From positions 1 through 36,708 of the forward strand of contig SXNM01000081.1 of NCBI GenBank assembly GCA_005777155.1: a stretch of 36,708 nucleotides of DNA, written 5' to 3'. The notes below the pieces were generated by a model. The model searched no databases, was not told the origin of the DNA, and worked only from the letters and a program-made list of their open reading frames with translations. Each line of letters begins with the position of its first letter. Position 1 is the stretch's first letter. Of the stretch, positions 1-8,490 are shown piece after piece. A program made the position numbers and the translations under genes. This DNA is from Pseudomonadota bacterium (GTDB taxonomy: Bacteria; Myxococcota_A; UBA9042).

Positions 1-304
1 CAACGTGCGCGAGCTCGAGAACGCGATAGAGCGGGCCGTGGTGCTGGCGCGTGGCAACGCCATCACGCTCGCTGACCTGCCGAGTCACCTGCAGCTGCGC
101 GTCAGCGACGGACCGCGCCGCGTGCTCAGCTTCCCGGTCGGCACTGCGCTGGCTGAGATCGAGCGCGAAGCCATCGACGCCACCTTGGCGCTGACCGGCG
201 GCGACAAGCGGCGGGCGGCCGCGCTGCTCGGCATCGGCGTGCGGACGCTGTATCGGCGGTTGGGCGCGCCCGGCGAGCCGTTGCCGATCGAGGAGGAGTC
301 ATGA
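1..304 (+). CDS. Sigma-54-dependent response regulator / enhancer-binding protein, C-terminal fragment
   Basis: This is the 3' end of a gene that begins before the window; the frame is open from base 2. The first visible residues, NVRELENAIERAVVLA, match the end of the AAA+ sigma-54 activation domain of NtrC-family activators. A short linker follows, then a Fis-type helix-turn-helix near the C-terminus (GGDKRRAAALLGIGVRTLYRRL). In this family the AAA+ part remodels sigma-54 RNA polymerase and the Fis domain binds upstream activating sequences. The sensory N-terminus is outside the window, so the signal and targets are unknown. The TGA stop overlaps the next gene's ATG (ATGA), so the two are probably co-translated. 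Confidence 0.9.
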   Translation, partial: NVRELENAIERAVVLARGNAITLADLPSHLQLRVSDGPRRVLSFPVGTALAEIEREAIDATLALTGGDKRRAAALLGIGVRTLYRRLGAPGEPLPIEEES

Positions 305-1746
305 CCGCGACACCGGGGTCCAAGTCGGCGCAGGCCGCGGCGTCGGCTGCGGCGGTGCTTGACCGCAGCGACGCCACGCCTCGCGAGGTCGCAGCGGCCG
401 TCGTCACCGTCATCGCCGGTGGCGCATCGCCGGGCGCAGCGGCGTCGCGCTTGTGCGCGGCTCGCCTCGGGGGGGCGCCGCAGCGGTTGCACCATAGCTG
501 GATTACGCTCGACGACGCGCTGCGCGCCGCCGCTGAGGTGCCACACGGTCGCACCGCGCTGCCGATCGCCATCGCGGCGGGGCTCGTGGCGGCGACGCCC
601 GCTGCGAGGTATTCAGGTCAGGGTACGGCTTCATCCCTGGAAGAGCATGAGATCGCAGGCGATCCGGTTGGCGCCGCGCTGACGGTCCGTGCAACGCTCG
701 CCGCCGGTACGTCAGCGGCCGCGGTCGAGGCCGCGCTGGTCGCTTGGCTCTACCGGGCCCCGACCCGAATTGGACACCTCGCCCCTCTGGTGGCGGCGGT
801 CGCTTCTCTGCGGGCCAGCGTCGAGCCCGAGGCAGGCGCCGACTTGCTGGCCTCGTTGGCGGCCACCATGAGCGAGGCCGCCGCCGTCGACCCTGGGCCG
901 CTGGCTGCCGGGCATGAGGGGCGCGTCGCTCCGATCCTCGCCGCCGCCGCGCAGGTCTTTGCTGCCGAAGAGCCGAGCAAGGCCACAGCGTTTCAGGAGC
1001 CGCGCTTCCGCGCTCACCTCATCGATGGCGACGCCGCCAACGCCGAGCGGGCATTGGCCAAAGCCTTGGCGTTCGGCGTGCCTCGCGCGCTGGTCTGCAG
1101 CTCGCTGGCGCTGGCGGCCGCGGAGCGGCTGCTGCGTTTTGACGAAGCGATTGACGCCAACCCCTACCGCCGCGAGGGCTGGGCCGACGTCGCCTGGCTC
1201 CTGCGGCTCTGCGAGGCTGCCCGCCGGCTGGAGGTCCGCCACCGGGCGCCTGGCTGGCTCGGGCTCGCCCTGTACTGCGCCTGGGCCATACAGGTCGGGG
1301 CCACGCTTGATGCGCCCAGCGATGAGCGGCTCAACCTGCCGGAGCCGCTCGCGCTGGCGCCCTCCTGGGACCACGGCCCAGAGGTCGCGCGGGTCGTGCT
1401 CGCCATGCAGCGCGGCGACGCGATGGCTTCAATCGGCGCGCTGCGCGCCTACCTGCTGATGGGGTTGCCCGAGACGCCGCTCGGAGCGGCGGTCATCGAG
1501 GCCGCGCTGACCCTGCCGCGCGCCGGTAGCGTCGACGCCCAGGTCGCCGCCGTCGGGCTGGCCAGCGCCGCTGTGGACGCCGGCCTCGCCCTTGGCGCAC
1601 ACCCCCACCGCGAGCGCGTCTGGTCGGCGGCCTTGCGCGCGCTCTCGGCACCCCGCGCCGACAACGCCCTCGCGACGCTCGTGATGACGCAGCTGGGCGG
1701 CGCCACCGCCTCGGTCGCGGTGCCTTGGCGTTGGCTGACGGCGTAG
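301..1746 (+). CDS. Helical protein of unknown function, 481 aa
   Basis: I do not recognise this gene with confidence. It starts at an ATG overlapping the preceding regulator's stop, with AGGAGG four bases upstream. The product is Ala/Leu-rich, looks almost wholly alpha-helical, and has no signal peptide or clear membrane segment. Two stretches stand out: LHHSWITLDDALRAA near residue 65, and RFDEAIDANPYRREGWADVAW near residue 280. The second recalls, from memory and weakly, the helical region of some bacterial Rieske-type [2Fe-2S] proteins, where a His-containing helix follows such a Trp-Asp motif. No Rieske CxH/CxxH motif is present. Its tie to an NtrC-type regulator suggests a shared regulatory or metabolic context only. 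Confidence 0.7.
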   Translation: MTATPGSKSAQAAASAAAVLDRSDATPREVAAAVVTVIAGGASPGAAASRLCAARLGGAPQRLHHSWITLDDALRAAAEVPHGRTALPIAIAAGLVAATPAARYSGQGTASSLEEHEIAGDPVGAALTVRATLAAGTSAAAVEAALVAWLYRAPTRIGHLAPLVAAVASLRASVEPEAGADLLASLAATMSEAAAVDPGPLAAGHEGRVAPILAAAAQVFAAEEPSKATAFQEPRFRAHLIDGDAANAERALAKALAFGVPRALVCSSLALAAAERLLRFDEAIDANPYRREGWADVAWLLRLCEAARRLEVRHRAPGWLGLALYCAWAIQVGATLDAPSDERLNLPEPLALAPSWDHGPEVARVVLAMQRGDAMASIGALRAYLLMGLPETPLGAAVIEAALTLPRAGSVDAQVAAVGLASAAVDAGLALGAHPHRERVWSAALRALSAPRADNALATLVMTQLGGATASVAVPWRWLTA

Positions 1747-1900
1747 GCCTGACCCGGGCGGCTCGCAGCCCGCTGGCCGCAAGGTGTGACCATCGGGCGT
1801 AACTCCGGTGTCTTCGCGGGCACTGCCGGGAACTGGCGCCGCGACCCGGCTGCAGGCCGCCCGGGGCATTGGGCAGCAAGGTCGTGCCGCAACCTCACCA

Positions 1901-1929
1901 TTGACGACGCCAGCGTTGACTCCCATACT
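1901..1929 (+). promoter_or_regulatory. Candidate sigma-70-type promoter for the lipoprotein gene at 1969
   Basis: TTGACG (1901-1906) and CATACT (1924-1929) are separated by 17 bases. This matches five of six -35 and four of six -10 consensus positions. It lies in the 222-base gap before the lipoprotein ATG at 1969, which has GGTAGGAG as a ribosome site. Transcription would begin near 1936. In GC-rich DNA this spacing and match are unlikely but not impossible by chance. Confidence 0.45.
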
Positions 1930-1968
1930 CCCGCGCGTCCGAAAACACGCCCGGTAGGAGTGCTCGCC

Positions 1969-3066
1969 ATGATGTTCGCCCGCTTCCAGAATTCTATCGC
2001 AATGACCGCTATTTGCGCGTCGATCATCGTCGGGCTCGCGGCTTGCGGCAAGAAGGAAGAGCCCAAGCCGGCGCCCGCTGCAGCCGCAGCCAAGGTCGCG
2101 GAGTCTGCCGCCGCTGTCGCGCAGGTCGCCGAAGCCGCCAAGCCGGCCGAGCCGCCGGCCGCACCGCCGCCGCCGGACGTCACTCTAGAAGCTGGGGAAG
2201 GAGTGGTGGCGTGGCTCTCTATGCGTTCGTTCGCCGCCACCTTTGACGCAGTCGAGCTGTTGGCGACCAAGTTCGAGGCGGCGCCACCGGGCGTATCGCT
2301 GCGTCAGGCAGCGCTCGACGAGCTGACCAAGGGGTTCGCCTCTGTCGGCATCGTCGGCCACGAGTGGATCGACAAAACGCGCGCCATTCACATCGTCTAC
2401 CAGGATGACAAGCCCGAGGCGCCGCAGAGCGGCGTGGCGGTGCTGTTGCCCGTCGTGGACAAGCAGAAGGCCCTTGACGCCATGACCGGCGCCAAGAAGG
2501 GCGCCGAAGCCTCAGGGCACGAGGCCATGCTGACGGTGGGCACAAATCAAATTTTCGTCGACTTCTTGGACAAGACCGCCGTCCTGACGATCGACGGCGA
2601 GCGCTTCGGCAAGGTCAAAGCGTTCGCCGGCCGTCTCGGCGCCGTCGAGGTCCCCGCAGCCGTCTACCTCGGCATCTCGGTGCGCGACGTGGTCAAGACC
2701 CGCGCCAAGGAGCTCGAGCAGGCGTTTGCCGGCCTCGACGCCATCGGGAAAGGGTCGAAGGAGCCAGGCGCGGGCGCGTCGGTGGACTACTACGGCAAGA
2801 TGCTGCGCGAGTGGACCCAGAGCCTCACCCGAGTCGAGGTGCTGGTCGACGCGACCACTGACGACGTCCAGGCAGCGATGCGGCTGCACGCTGTGCCCGA
2901 CAGCAAGCTCGGCAAGCAGATGGCCAGCAGCCGAGGCCGGCTGGCCCTGCCGATCGCTGCGCAGCTGCCTGCCAATGCCTACCTCGCCTTCGTGTCCAAC
3001 ATCGACCCGCTGGCGAGCGTCGACCAGGTCCGCGACGCGATCAAAATGCTGGGCGAGCTCATCTAG
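1969..3066 (+). CDS. Lipoprotein, N-terminal part of a gene interrupted by an in-frame TAG
   Basis: The ATG at 1969 is chosen because GGTAGGAG (1953-1960) lies eight bases upstream and a lipoprotein signal peptide follows immediately, ending in the lipobox LAAC (Cys26). The frame is open further upstream (from 1786), but that extension has no coding character. After Cys26 comes an Ala/Pro/Lys-rich linker to about residue 70. A soluble alpha/beta region follows (start VTLEAGEGVVAWLSM), vaguely like large periplasmic lipoproteins of the DUF3352 type. That comparison is from memory and weak. The frame ends at TAG 3064-3066. Codons on the far side continue in the same frame with matching composition, so this is probably the first 365 residues of an about 647-residue protein. 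Confidence 0.8.
   Translation: MMFARFQNSIAMTAICASIIVGLAACGKKEEPKPAPAAAAAKVAESAAAVAQVAEAAKPAEPPAAPPPPDVTLEAGEGVVAWLSMRSFAATFDAVELLATKFEAAPPGVSLRQAALDELTKGFASVGIVGHEWIDKTRAIHIVYQDDKPEAPQSGVAVLLPVVDKQKALDAMTGAKKGAEASGHEAMLTVGTNQIFVDFLDKTAVLTIDGERFGKVKAFAGRLGAVEVPAAVYLGISVRDVVKTRAKELEQAFAGLDAIGKGSKEPGAGASVDYYGKMLREWTQSLTRVEVLVDATTDDVQAAMRLHAVPDSKLGKQMASSRGRLALPIAAQLPANAYLAFVSNIDPLASVDQVRDAIKMLGELI
3064..3066 (+). other. In-frame amber codon splitting a lipoprotein gene
   Basis: The TAG follows the codons for MLGELI. The 14 codons between it and the next ATG (3109) are in the same frame, free of stops, and read LDAAAVDGLEADLR with the GC-rich codon use of the flanking gene. The most economical reading is one gene with a point nonsense change (for example GAG to TAG) or a base-call error. 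Programmed readthrough is possible but nothing here specifically supports it. Confidence 0.75.
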
Positions 3067-3108
3067 CTCGACGCCGCCGCCGTTGACGGCCTAGAGGCCG
3101 ACCTCCGC

Positions 3109-3912
3109 ATGGCGATCGAGAAGCAGGACGGCACCAGCGGCTTGGCTGTGTACCCCGACGGTGACGCCGCAGTGGGCCTGCTCGCCTTCGCCGGCGCCAA
3201 GGATCCGGAGGCTGTGCTCAAGCTCGGCAAGAAGGTCGTCTCGCTTTTGCTGCTCAAGGCGATCGAGGCCGAGGAGGCGCGCGCCAAGGCCGCAGACCCC
3301 AAGGCGCCCGTCGATCCCAAGCTCGGCATCGTCAAGAAGGCTGTCACCGACATGAAGGTCGACCCGCTGATCGAGGCGTTCGGCCCGGTGGCGAAGGAGG
3401 CGGGTGTCACTATCACCGCCAACACGACCAAGGCCGACGGCGCGGCCTGCGACGTCCTCGATTTCACTTTTGACTGGGCCAAGATCAAGGCCGCGGCCGG
3501 CGGCGAGGAGGTCGAGCAAGTCGAGCGCTTCACCGGCAAGAACATGGCCATGGCCCTGTGCACCGGCAGCGATCGGATCGTAGTCACCATCGGCCCGAGC
3601 GCGTTCGAGCAGGGGCGCCGCGCCGCGACCGGCAAGGTTGGCGGTCTCGACGCCGCGCCGGTCTGGAAGTCGACGGCCGAGAAGGCGGTCGCCTCCCCGG
3701 TGTGGCTCGGCTACCTGAACCTTGGCGCTGCTGTCGGCGCCATGAGCAAGGCGATTCCGGAGTTGGCAGGTATCGAATTGCCGGCCGACCGCGCCGTCGG
3801 CATCAGCTGCGGCTACCGCGCCCAGTCGTATGCTTGTGAGCTCGACGTGCCCGTATCCGTCGGCCAGGCGCTCGCCAAGATCGCCAAGCAGAAGGCTCGG
3901 CCGCAGCCATGA
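3109..3912 (+). CDS. C-terminal part of the amber-interrupted lipoprotein
   Basis: This frame is in phase with the lipoprotein upstream and is separated from it only by TAG 3064-3066. It has no signal peptide of its own, and the ATG at 3109 lacks a well-placed ribosome site (AGAGG lies about 12 bases away). It is therefore unlikely to be an independent exported protein. The sequence looks like a second alpha/beta segment: a helical region rich in Lys/Ala/Glu around residues 35-80, then TITANTTKADGAACDVLDF and later a Cys pair (ISCGYRAQSYACEL) that could form a disulfide in the periplasm. It ends ten bases before the vWA lipoprotein gene, so all three genes may form one transcript. Confidence 0.7.
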   Translation: MAIEKQDGTSGLAVYPDGDAAVGLLAFAGAKDPEAVLKLGKKVVSLLLLKAIEAEEARAKAADPKAPVDPKLGIVKKAVTDMKVDPLIEAFGPVAKEAGVTITANTTKADGAACDVLDFTFDWAKIKAAAGGEEVEQVERFTGKNMAMALCTGSDRIVVTIGPSAFEQGRRAATGKVGGLDAAPVWKSTAEKAVASPVWLGYLNLGAAVGAMSKAIPELAGIELPADRAVGISCGYRAQSYACELDVPVSVGQALAKIAKQKARPQP

Positions 3913-3922
3913 AGGCGCGACG

Positions 3923-5521
3923 ATGCCCCTGCAGGTAGGCTCCAGGTACGCCCTGGCGCTGGCCTGCATGGTCTGGGCGCTGGCCTGCCGATCGCCGGCG
4001 CCAGATGGCTATGACGACGCCGAGCCCTACGCAAGCCTTGAGCGCAGTAGCGATGCCGACGCACCCGATATCACCACCGGGGGCGGCGACGCTGCGGCAG
4101 CTGCCGATGTGCAACCGCCGACGTTGCCGAGCCTTGAAGGGCCCTGCAGCGCCGGTGAGACACGCTGCGGCGGCGTTGAGCTCGACACTTGTGTCCCAGC
4201 TGGCGACGGCTGGGTTCGCCTAGCGTGCTTTCCTGGGACGGCCTGCGTCGACGGCAGCTGCCAACCGATCGGCAGCAATCTGGTCTTGATCTTCGATACA
4301 TCCGGCTCCATGAGCGCTACCGTCGGCGGCCGAGCCTGCGGCAAGACCAGCTTCCCAAACTGTGATCCAGCCAAAGGCTGCTCGCGGATGGACGTCAGCA
4401 AGGTGGTCTTCCGCGAGGCGCTGAAGAAGATCGACGGCGCGCGGGTGTCGATGGCGCTGTTTCGGTTTCCGTCCGGGCTGAACTCCCCGCCCTCGCCCGA
4501 CTGCGTCGAAGGGCACCAAGTGGGAAGTCATCACATGTCGGGCGATCCTGGGTCGCAGGCCGTGACCGCCGTGACCAAGTGGTATTGGTCAGCGCTGCAC
4601 GAGGTGATGGCGGTCCCGTTCCCGCGCACCCCTGCCGAGGCGACATCGCGCGGCAAGGAGCTGACGCGTTGGATGGACGGCGTCGAGAGCATCAAGAGCA
4701 CGGGCGCGTCCTGCGCAGGCGCCCAGTCCCACAAAGGCTGCGTGGCGGTCGCCGCCTGCGGCAAGGGCGCCTGCTGCGCCCAGGGCTGCATCGAGTCCGT
4801 GGAGCCCGAGCTGCGCGCGTCTGGCGGGACGCCGATCGGCAAGACGCTCTTCTACGTCGGCGAGTACCTTCGTCACCGCGTGGTCGTCGATGGCGCCGCC
4901 TGCACCGTCGACGGTGACTGCGGCACGCCTCACCACCGGTGTCTGCAGCAGCGGTGCGTCGATCCCGCCCGACATTGCCGCGATACGGTCGTGGTCTTGT
5001 TCACCGACGGTGGGCAAGACAGTGATCCCACGGATTTTTTCTCGCCACTCCCGATGGCCAAGCGGCTGGGCTATGGGCTTGCATGCAGCGGCGACGGCGA
5101 CTGCGTCGGGGGCGCCGTCTGCGACGCTGGGCGCTGCCTACCGAAGAGCGCGACAGGGCTGCGTTGCCTCGCGACCGGCGCGGCCTGCCAGCCAGGGGCT
5201 CCGGTCGGCGATCCGCTGCACTGCCCCACACTCCCCGGCGTCGGCAGCCACTGCCTACCGGAATCGACCGCCCAGCAGACCGCGAGCGCCGGCGTTGCAG
5301 CCCACAACGTGCTGCGGGCACCCGATGGAAAACCCTTCGGTGTGCGCTTGGTGGCGGTCGACGTCAGCGGTGAAGCGTCGCTCTTTCAGTCGTTTGACCT
5401 CGCGACGGCCGCGGGCGGCCGGGTCTTGACCGCCGACACCGCGGACCCAGCCGCGTTCCTGGCGACGCTGAACGCTGCACTCGACTTGAAAAACAGTAAG
5501 GCATGTGGGAACATTTTGTGA
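3923..5521 (+). CDS. vWA-domain, Cys-rich putative lipoprotein (paralogue 1), 532 aa
   Basis: The ATG at 3923 puts a signal peptide at the N-terminus, ending in ALAC at Cys22 (lipobox-like, not canonical). An Asp/Ala-rich linker follows. A small Cys module (SAGETRC, residues 76-82, to DGSC, 110-113) leads straight into a von Willebrand factor A domain. The MIDAS metal site is DTSGSM (125-130), and the second MIDAS strand is LFTDGG near residue 360. Inserted between these are further Cys-rich loops (for example CGKGACCAQGC), probably disulfide-bonded outside the cytoplasm. vWA domains bind protein ligands through a divalent metal, so a surface adhesion or complex-assembly role is plausible but inferred. 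A weak GAAGG lies eight bases upstream. The next gene is a paralogue. Confidence 0.88.
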   Translation: MPLQVGSRYALALACMVWALACRSPAPDGYDDAEPYASLERSSDADAPDITTGGGDAAAAADVQPPTLPSLEGPCSAGETRCGGVELDTCVPAGDGWVRLACFPGTACVDGSCQPIGSNLVLIFDTSGSMSATVGGRACGKTSFPNCDPAKGCSRMDVSKVVFREALKKIDGARVSMALFRFPSGLNSPPSPDCVEGHQVGSHHMSGDPGSQAVTAVTKWYWSALHEVMAVPFPRTPAEATSRGKELTRWMDGVESIKSTGASCAGAQSHKGCVAVAACGKGACCAQGCIESVEPELRASGGTPIGKTLFYVGEYLRHRVVVDGAACTVDGDCGTPHHRCLQQRCVDPARHCRDTVVVLFTDGGQDSDPTDFFSPLPMAKRLGYGLACSGDGDCVGGAVCDAGRCLPKSATGLRCLATGAACQPGAPVGDPLHCPTLPGVGSHCLPESTAQQTASAGVAAHNVLRAPDGKPFGVRLVAVDVSGEASLFQSFDLATAAGGRVLTADTADPAAFLATLNAALDLKNSKACGNIL

Positions 5522-5597
5522 GAGGTCATGGAACTGGCAAGCTTAGATGGCGCGAGCTCTCTGGGCGCAGTGGGTTGAACGTCCGTCGAGGCTAGGC

Positions 5598-7364
5598 ATG
5601 AACCAGCGATCGGTCCGGGTGCTTGGATTCCTAGCGATCACTGGGCTGCTCGCATGCTCCAATCCAGCAGCGGGCGACGACGCGTCGGGCGCCGTTGAGA
5701 CCGCGACCGGCAACACTGCGAACAACGACACAGGCGGTCAAGGCGTGGACGGCGTTGACGCCGGCGCGCTCCCTGACGCCAAGCCGGACGCCGTGACCGG
5801 TGGCAGCGACGCGGCGACCGGTGAGGTGATCGCGGACAGCGGCGCAGACGTCTCTTCAGACGGCGTCGACGACCTCGGCGAGCAGAAGGACGGGTTGGAT
5901 ACCGACGACGGCGTGGCGGACGGATCCGGCTCCGACGCAGAGCCGCAGGATGGCGCTGGAGAAATCGACGAAGATGCCGAGCCGATCAAGGTCTGCAACG
6001 CCGGTGAGACCAAGTGCATTGGCGCCAAGATCGGCACCTGCGGTGCACTGGAAGACGGCTGGATTGAGAGCAACTGCTTCCCAGGCCAGACGTGCAGCAA
6101 CGGCGTCTGCGCCCCGGTGAGCAACAACTTGTTGATCGTCTTCGACACCTCCGGTTCGATGACGGGCAAGGTCAACAGCTGCAGCGTCAGTGGTCAAACC
6201 TGGCCAACCTGTGATCCCACCAAAGCCTGCACGCGCATGGACGTCAGCAAGGTCGTGTTCACCAAGGCCCTCGAGAAGATCGACGACGCCCTGACGCGGA
6301 TGGCGCTGTTTCGCTTTCCGCAGAAGCTCTACTACAAGACGGGGGCCAACAGTTGCATGTCCGGCTACTACCAGGGCCAGTCCAAGCTCTCGACCGACGT
6401 CGCGAACTTGCAGTCGGTCGAAGGCGACAGCGCCTCCTGGTTCTGGGATTCGCTCAACGAGACGGCATGTGTCGACTTCCCCAAGGACGACAAGACCGCG
6501 AATAAGGCGCAGATCCTCAAGTGGATGAATGGCAGCGAGTCGATGGCAGACAGCGGGAACTGTGGCGGAGGCTCGACGATGAGCTGTGCGCCGGTGAACG
6601 GCTGCGGCGGCACCTGCTGTTCTGGAACCTGCTGGATTCACGACGATCCGGAGCTGCGCCCGACGGGCGGTACCCCGATCGGCAAGACGCTCTTCTACGT
6701 CGGCGAGTACCTACGCAACCGCGTTGTAGTCGATGGACGCAAGTGCACAGCGGACGCCGACTGCGGCAACGTCAACTACCAGTGCAAGGACGGGATCTGC
6801 AAAGACCCGGCGCGATCCTGCCGCGAGATCATCTTGATCTTGTTCACCGATGGCGGCGAGAGCAACAGCGCGAGCAACTACTTCGCGCCGTGGGTGCAGG
6901 CCAAGCGAATGGCGTTCGGGCTCGGCTGCCAGAGCGACGCGGACTGCGTTGGGGGCACCTCAGACGAGCCGATCGTGTGCACCAGCGGCAAGTGCCTGCC
7001 AAAGTACTCGATCACCGGCTACTTCTGCTCGAAGTCTGGCGCCGCCTGTCTGCCAACGGCCCAGGTCGGTGAGGCCACTCATTGCGCCGGCACCTGCACG
7101 CCCGACCCGCGTGGGACCTTCACCGCGGCCGCCGGTGTCGCCAAGGACAACGTTCTGCGCTCGCCTGACGGCAAGCCTTTCGGCGTCCGAGTACACGTCG
7201 TCGACATCTCGGGATCGACCGACGCCAAGAACAGCATGAGCCTCGCCATCTCCGGCAACGGCAAGCTGCTCGGCGCCGACGCCGAGGACCCAGTCAAGTT
7301 CCTCGCCGCGCTCGAGAGCGCCTTCGACATCAAGAACGCAAAAATTTGCGGCGAGAGCTTCTAG
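5598..7364 (+). CDS. vWA-domain, Cys-rich lipoprotein (paralogue 2), 588 aa
   Basis: The ATG at 5598 is preferred over the in-frame ATG at 5547: GAGG (5588-5591) lies six bases upstream and a clean lipoprotein signal ending in LLAC (Cys20) follows directly. About 110 residues of Asp/Gly/Ala/Thr-rich spacer precede the same Cys module as in the upstream paralogue (NAGETKC to NGVC). Then comes a vWA domain with MIDAS DTSGSM (about 183-188) and LFTDGG near residue 415. Segments such as RMDVSKVVF, GGTPIGKTLFYVGEYLR and DGKPFGVR are shared with the upstream gene, showing a tandem duplication followed by divergence, mainly in the linker and loop Cys regions. Ligand unknown. Confidence 0.92.
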   Translation: MNQRSVRVLGFLAITGLLACSNPAAGDDASGAVETATGNTANNDTGGQGVDGVDAGALPDAKPDAVTGGSDAATGEVIADSGADVSSDGVDDLGEQKDGLDTDDGVADGSGSDAEPQDGAGEIDEDAEPIKVCNAGETKCIGAKIGTCGALEDGWIESNCFPGQTCSNGVCAPVSNNLLIVFDTSGSMTGKVNSCSVSGQTWPTCDPTKACTRMDVSKVVFTKALEKIDDALTRMALFRFPQKLYYKTGANSCMSGYYQGQSKLSTDVANLQSVEGDSASWFWDSLNETACVDFPKDDKTANKAQILKWMNGSESMADSGNCGGGSTMSCAPVNGCGGTCCSGTCWIHDDPELRPTGGTPIGKTLFYVGEYLRNRVVVDGRKCTADADCGNVNYQCKDGICKDPARSCREIILILFTDGGESNSASNYFAPWVQAKRMAFGLGCQSDADCVGGTSDEPIVCTSGKCLPKYSITGYFCSKSGAACLPTAQVGEATHCAGTCTPDPRGTFTAAAGVAKDNVLRSPDGKPFGVRVHVVDISGSTDAKNSMSLAISGNGKLLGADAEDPVKFLAALESAFDIKNAKICGESF

Positions 7365-7402
7365 GCTCCCCATTCGTCGGTGGGCGCGCGCCCAACGAGC
7401 CT
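7363..7402. terminator. GC-rich hairpin between convergent genes
   Basis: The perfect palindrome TGGGCGCGCGCCCA (7381-7394) is nested inside flanking complements: CGT (7375-7377) with ACG (7395-7397), and AGGCT (7363-7367) with AGCCT (7398-7402). It sits just after the vWA gene's stop and before the 3' end of the ROK kinase on the other strand. It is symmetric, so it could act on both transcripts. There is no T-tract, so intrinsic termination is uncertain. Confidence 0.4.
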
Positions 7403-7557
7403 CCGGCGGCGCTCATCGCAGACGGCGGCCTGGGACGTTGTCCGGCGGCAGCGCTGGGCCGCGTCGGGCGCTGGCGTCGACGTGCGGTCGATTCGTCATC
7501 CACCCGGCGGGGGCGCCGGTTGGGCCTGGCGACCCTGGCGCCTGCCGTCGCGACGGC

Positions 7558-8490
7558 TTACGCCTTGGCTGTCGTGGGCGCATCGAAAAGCATCGCCGCG
7601 CCGACCGGTCCGCTATCTCCGCCGAGCGACGCCGCGACCAGCGGTGGCAGAGGCAGGGAGCTGAGGGCCGCCGCGGCGCGCGTTGCCGAGGGCGCGAAGA
7701 GGTCGAGGCCAGCGCAGAGCCCGCCGGCGATGATCAAGCGATCGAGACCAAAGAGGGCGTCGAGCCGCGCTCCAAGCGTGCCGAGCACGACCCCGACGCG
7801 GTCCGTGATGCCTGCGGCGATCGCGTCTCCGTCACGCGCCGCGTCCAAGAGGGCTGGGACCAAGGCCGCCGGCCCCAAGCCGATGCCAGGACGCCAGCCC
7901 GTCTCGGCCGCCATGCGCGCGATGCCGGTCTGCGACGCGAACTGCTCCGCGCAGCCGCGCCCACCGCAGCCGCAGGCGGGGCCGTCAGCCTGGACGATCA
8001 GGTGACCGAGTTCGGCGCCCCTGCCGCGGCCGCCCCGGACGAGCCAGCCATCCAGCACCAGCGCGCCGCCGAGCCCGGTCCCAAGGGCCAAGCAGGCCAG
8101 CCGTCGTGCGCCTTCCCCGGCACCGGCGCGCGCCTCGCCCCAGCCGATGCAGTTGGCGTCGTTCTCCGCCCGGACCGGCACTGCCATCGCCGTCGCCAGC
8201 AGCGCCGACAATGGGGCGTCGTCGAGCCACGGCATGTTGGGGCTCTGCAGGACCCGAGCGCCGTCGTGCGAGAGCACACCTGCGACGCCGAGTCCGATAG
8301 AGGTTGGCGCCGCCCCCACCGCGTCGGCGAGCGCGCCGCAGCCGTCTGCCAGCGCCTTCACCAGCGCCGCGACGCCCGTCCTCGGCGTCGGCTCGACATG
8401 GCGGCCGATCACTCGCCCTTGGCGCACCGCTGCAAACTTGAGCCGCGTGCCGCCGACGTCGACGCCAAAGCGCAGCTGCAGCGGAGTCAT
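7558..8490 (-). CDS. ROK-family sugar kinase (glucokinase-like)
   Basis: The product is a 310-residue cytoplasmic kinase that probably phosphorylates glucose or a related hexose with ATP. The phosphate-binding motif DVGGT is at residues 11-15 and the catalytic Asp is in END (109-111). GTGLGG (137-142), ELGH (160-163) and the ROK zinc site with Cys173, Cys175 and Cys180 (CGCGGRGC) follow. There is no N-terminal winged helix, so it is an enzyme rather than a ROK repressor. Substrate cannot be fixed from these motifs; N-acetylmannosamine, N-acetylglucosamine or fructose remain possible. Its ATG overlaps the xseB stop by four bases, so the two are translationally coupled. Confidence 0.92.
   Translation of the reverse strand: MTPLQLRFGVDVGGTRLKFAAVRQGRVIGRHVEPTPRTGVAALVKALADGCGALADAVGAAPTSIGLGVAGVLSHDGARVLQSPNMPWLDDAPLSALLATAMAVPVRAENDANCIGWGEARAGAGEGARRLACLALGTGLGGALVLDGWLVRGGRGRGAELGHLIVQADGPACGCGGRGCAEQFASQTGIARMAAETGWRPGIGLGPAALVPALLDAARDGDAIAAGITDRVGVVLGTLGARLDALFGLDRLIIAGGLCAGLDLFAPSATRAAAALSSLPLPPLVAASLGGDSGPVGAAMLFDAPTTAKA

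Noticed and set aside
1786-1968. Longer lipoprotein start at 1786
   Set aside because: It would bury the signal peptide 61 residues inside the protein and skip the well-placed GGTAGGAG before ATG 1969.
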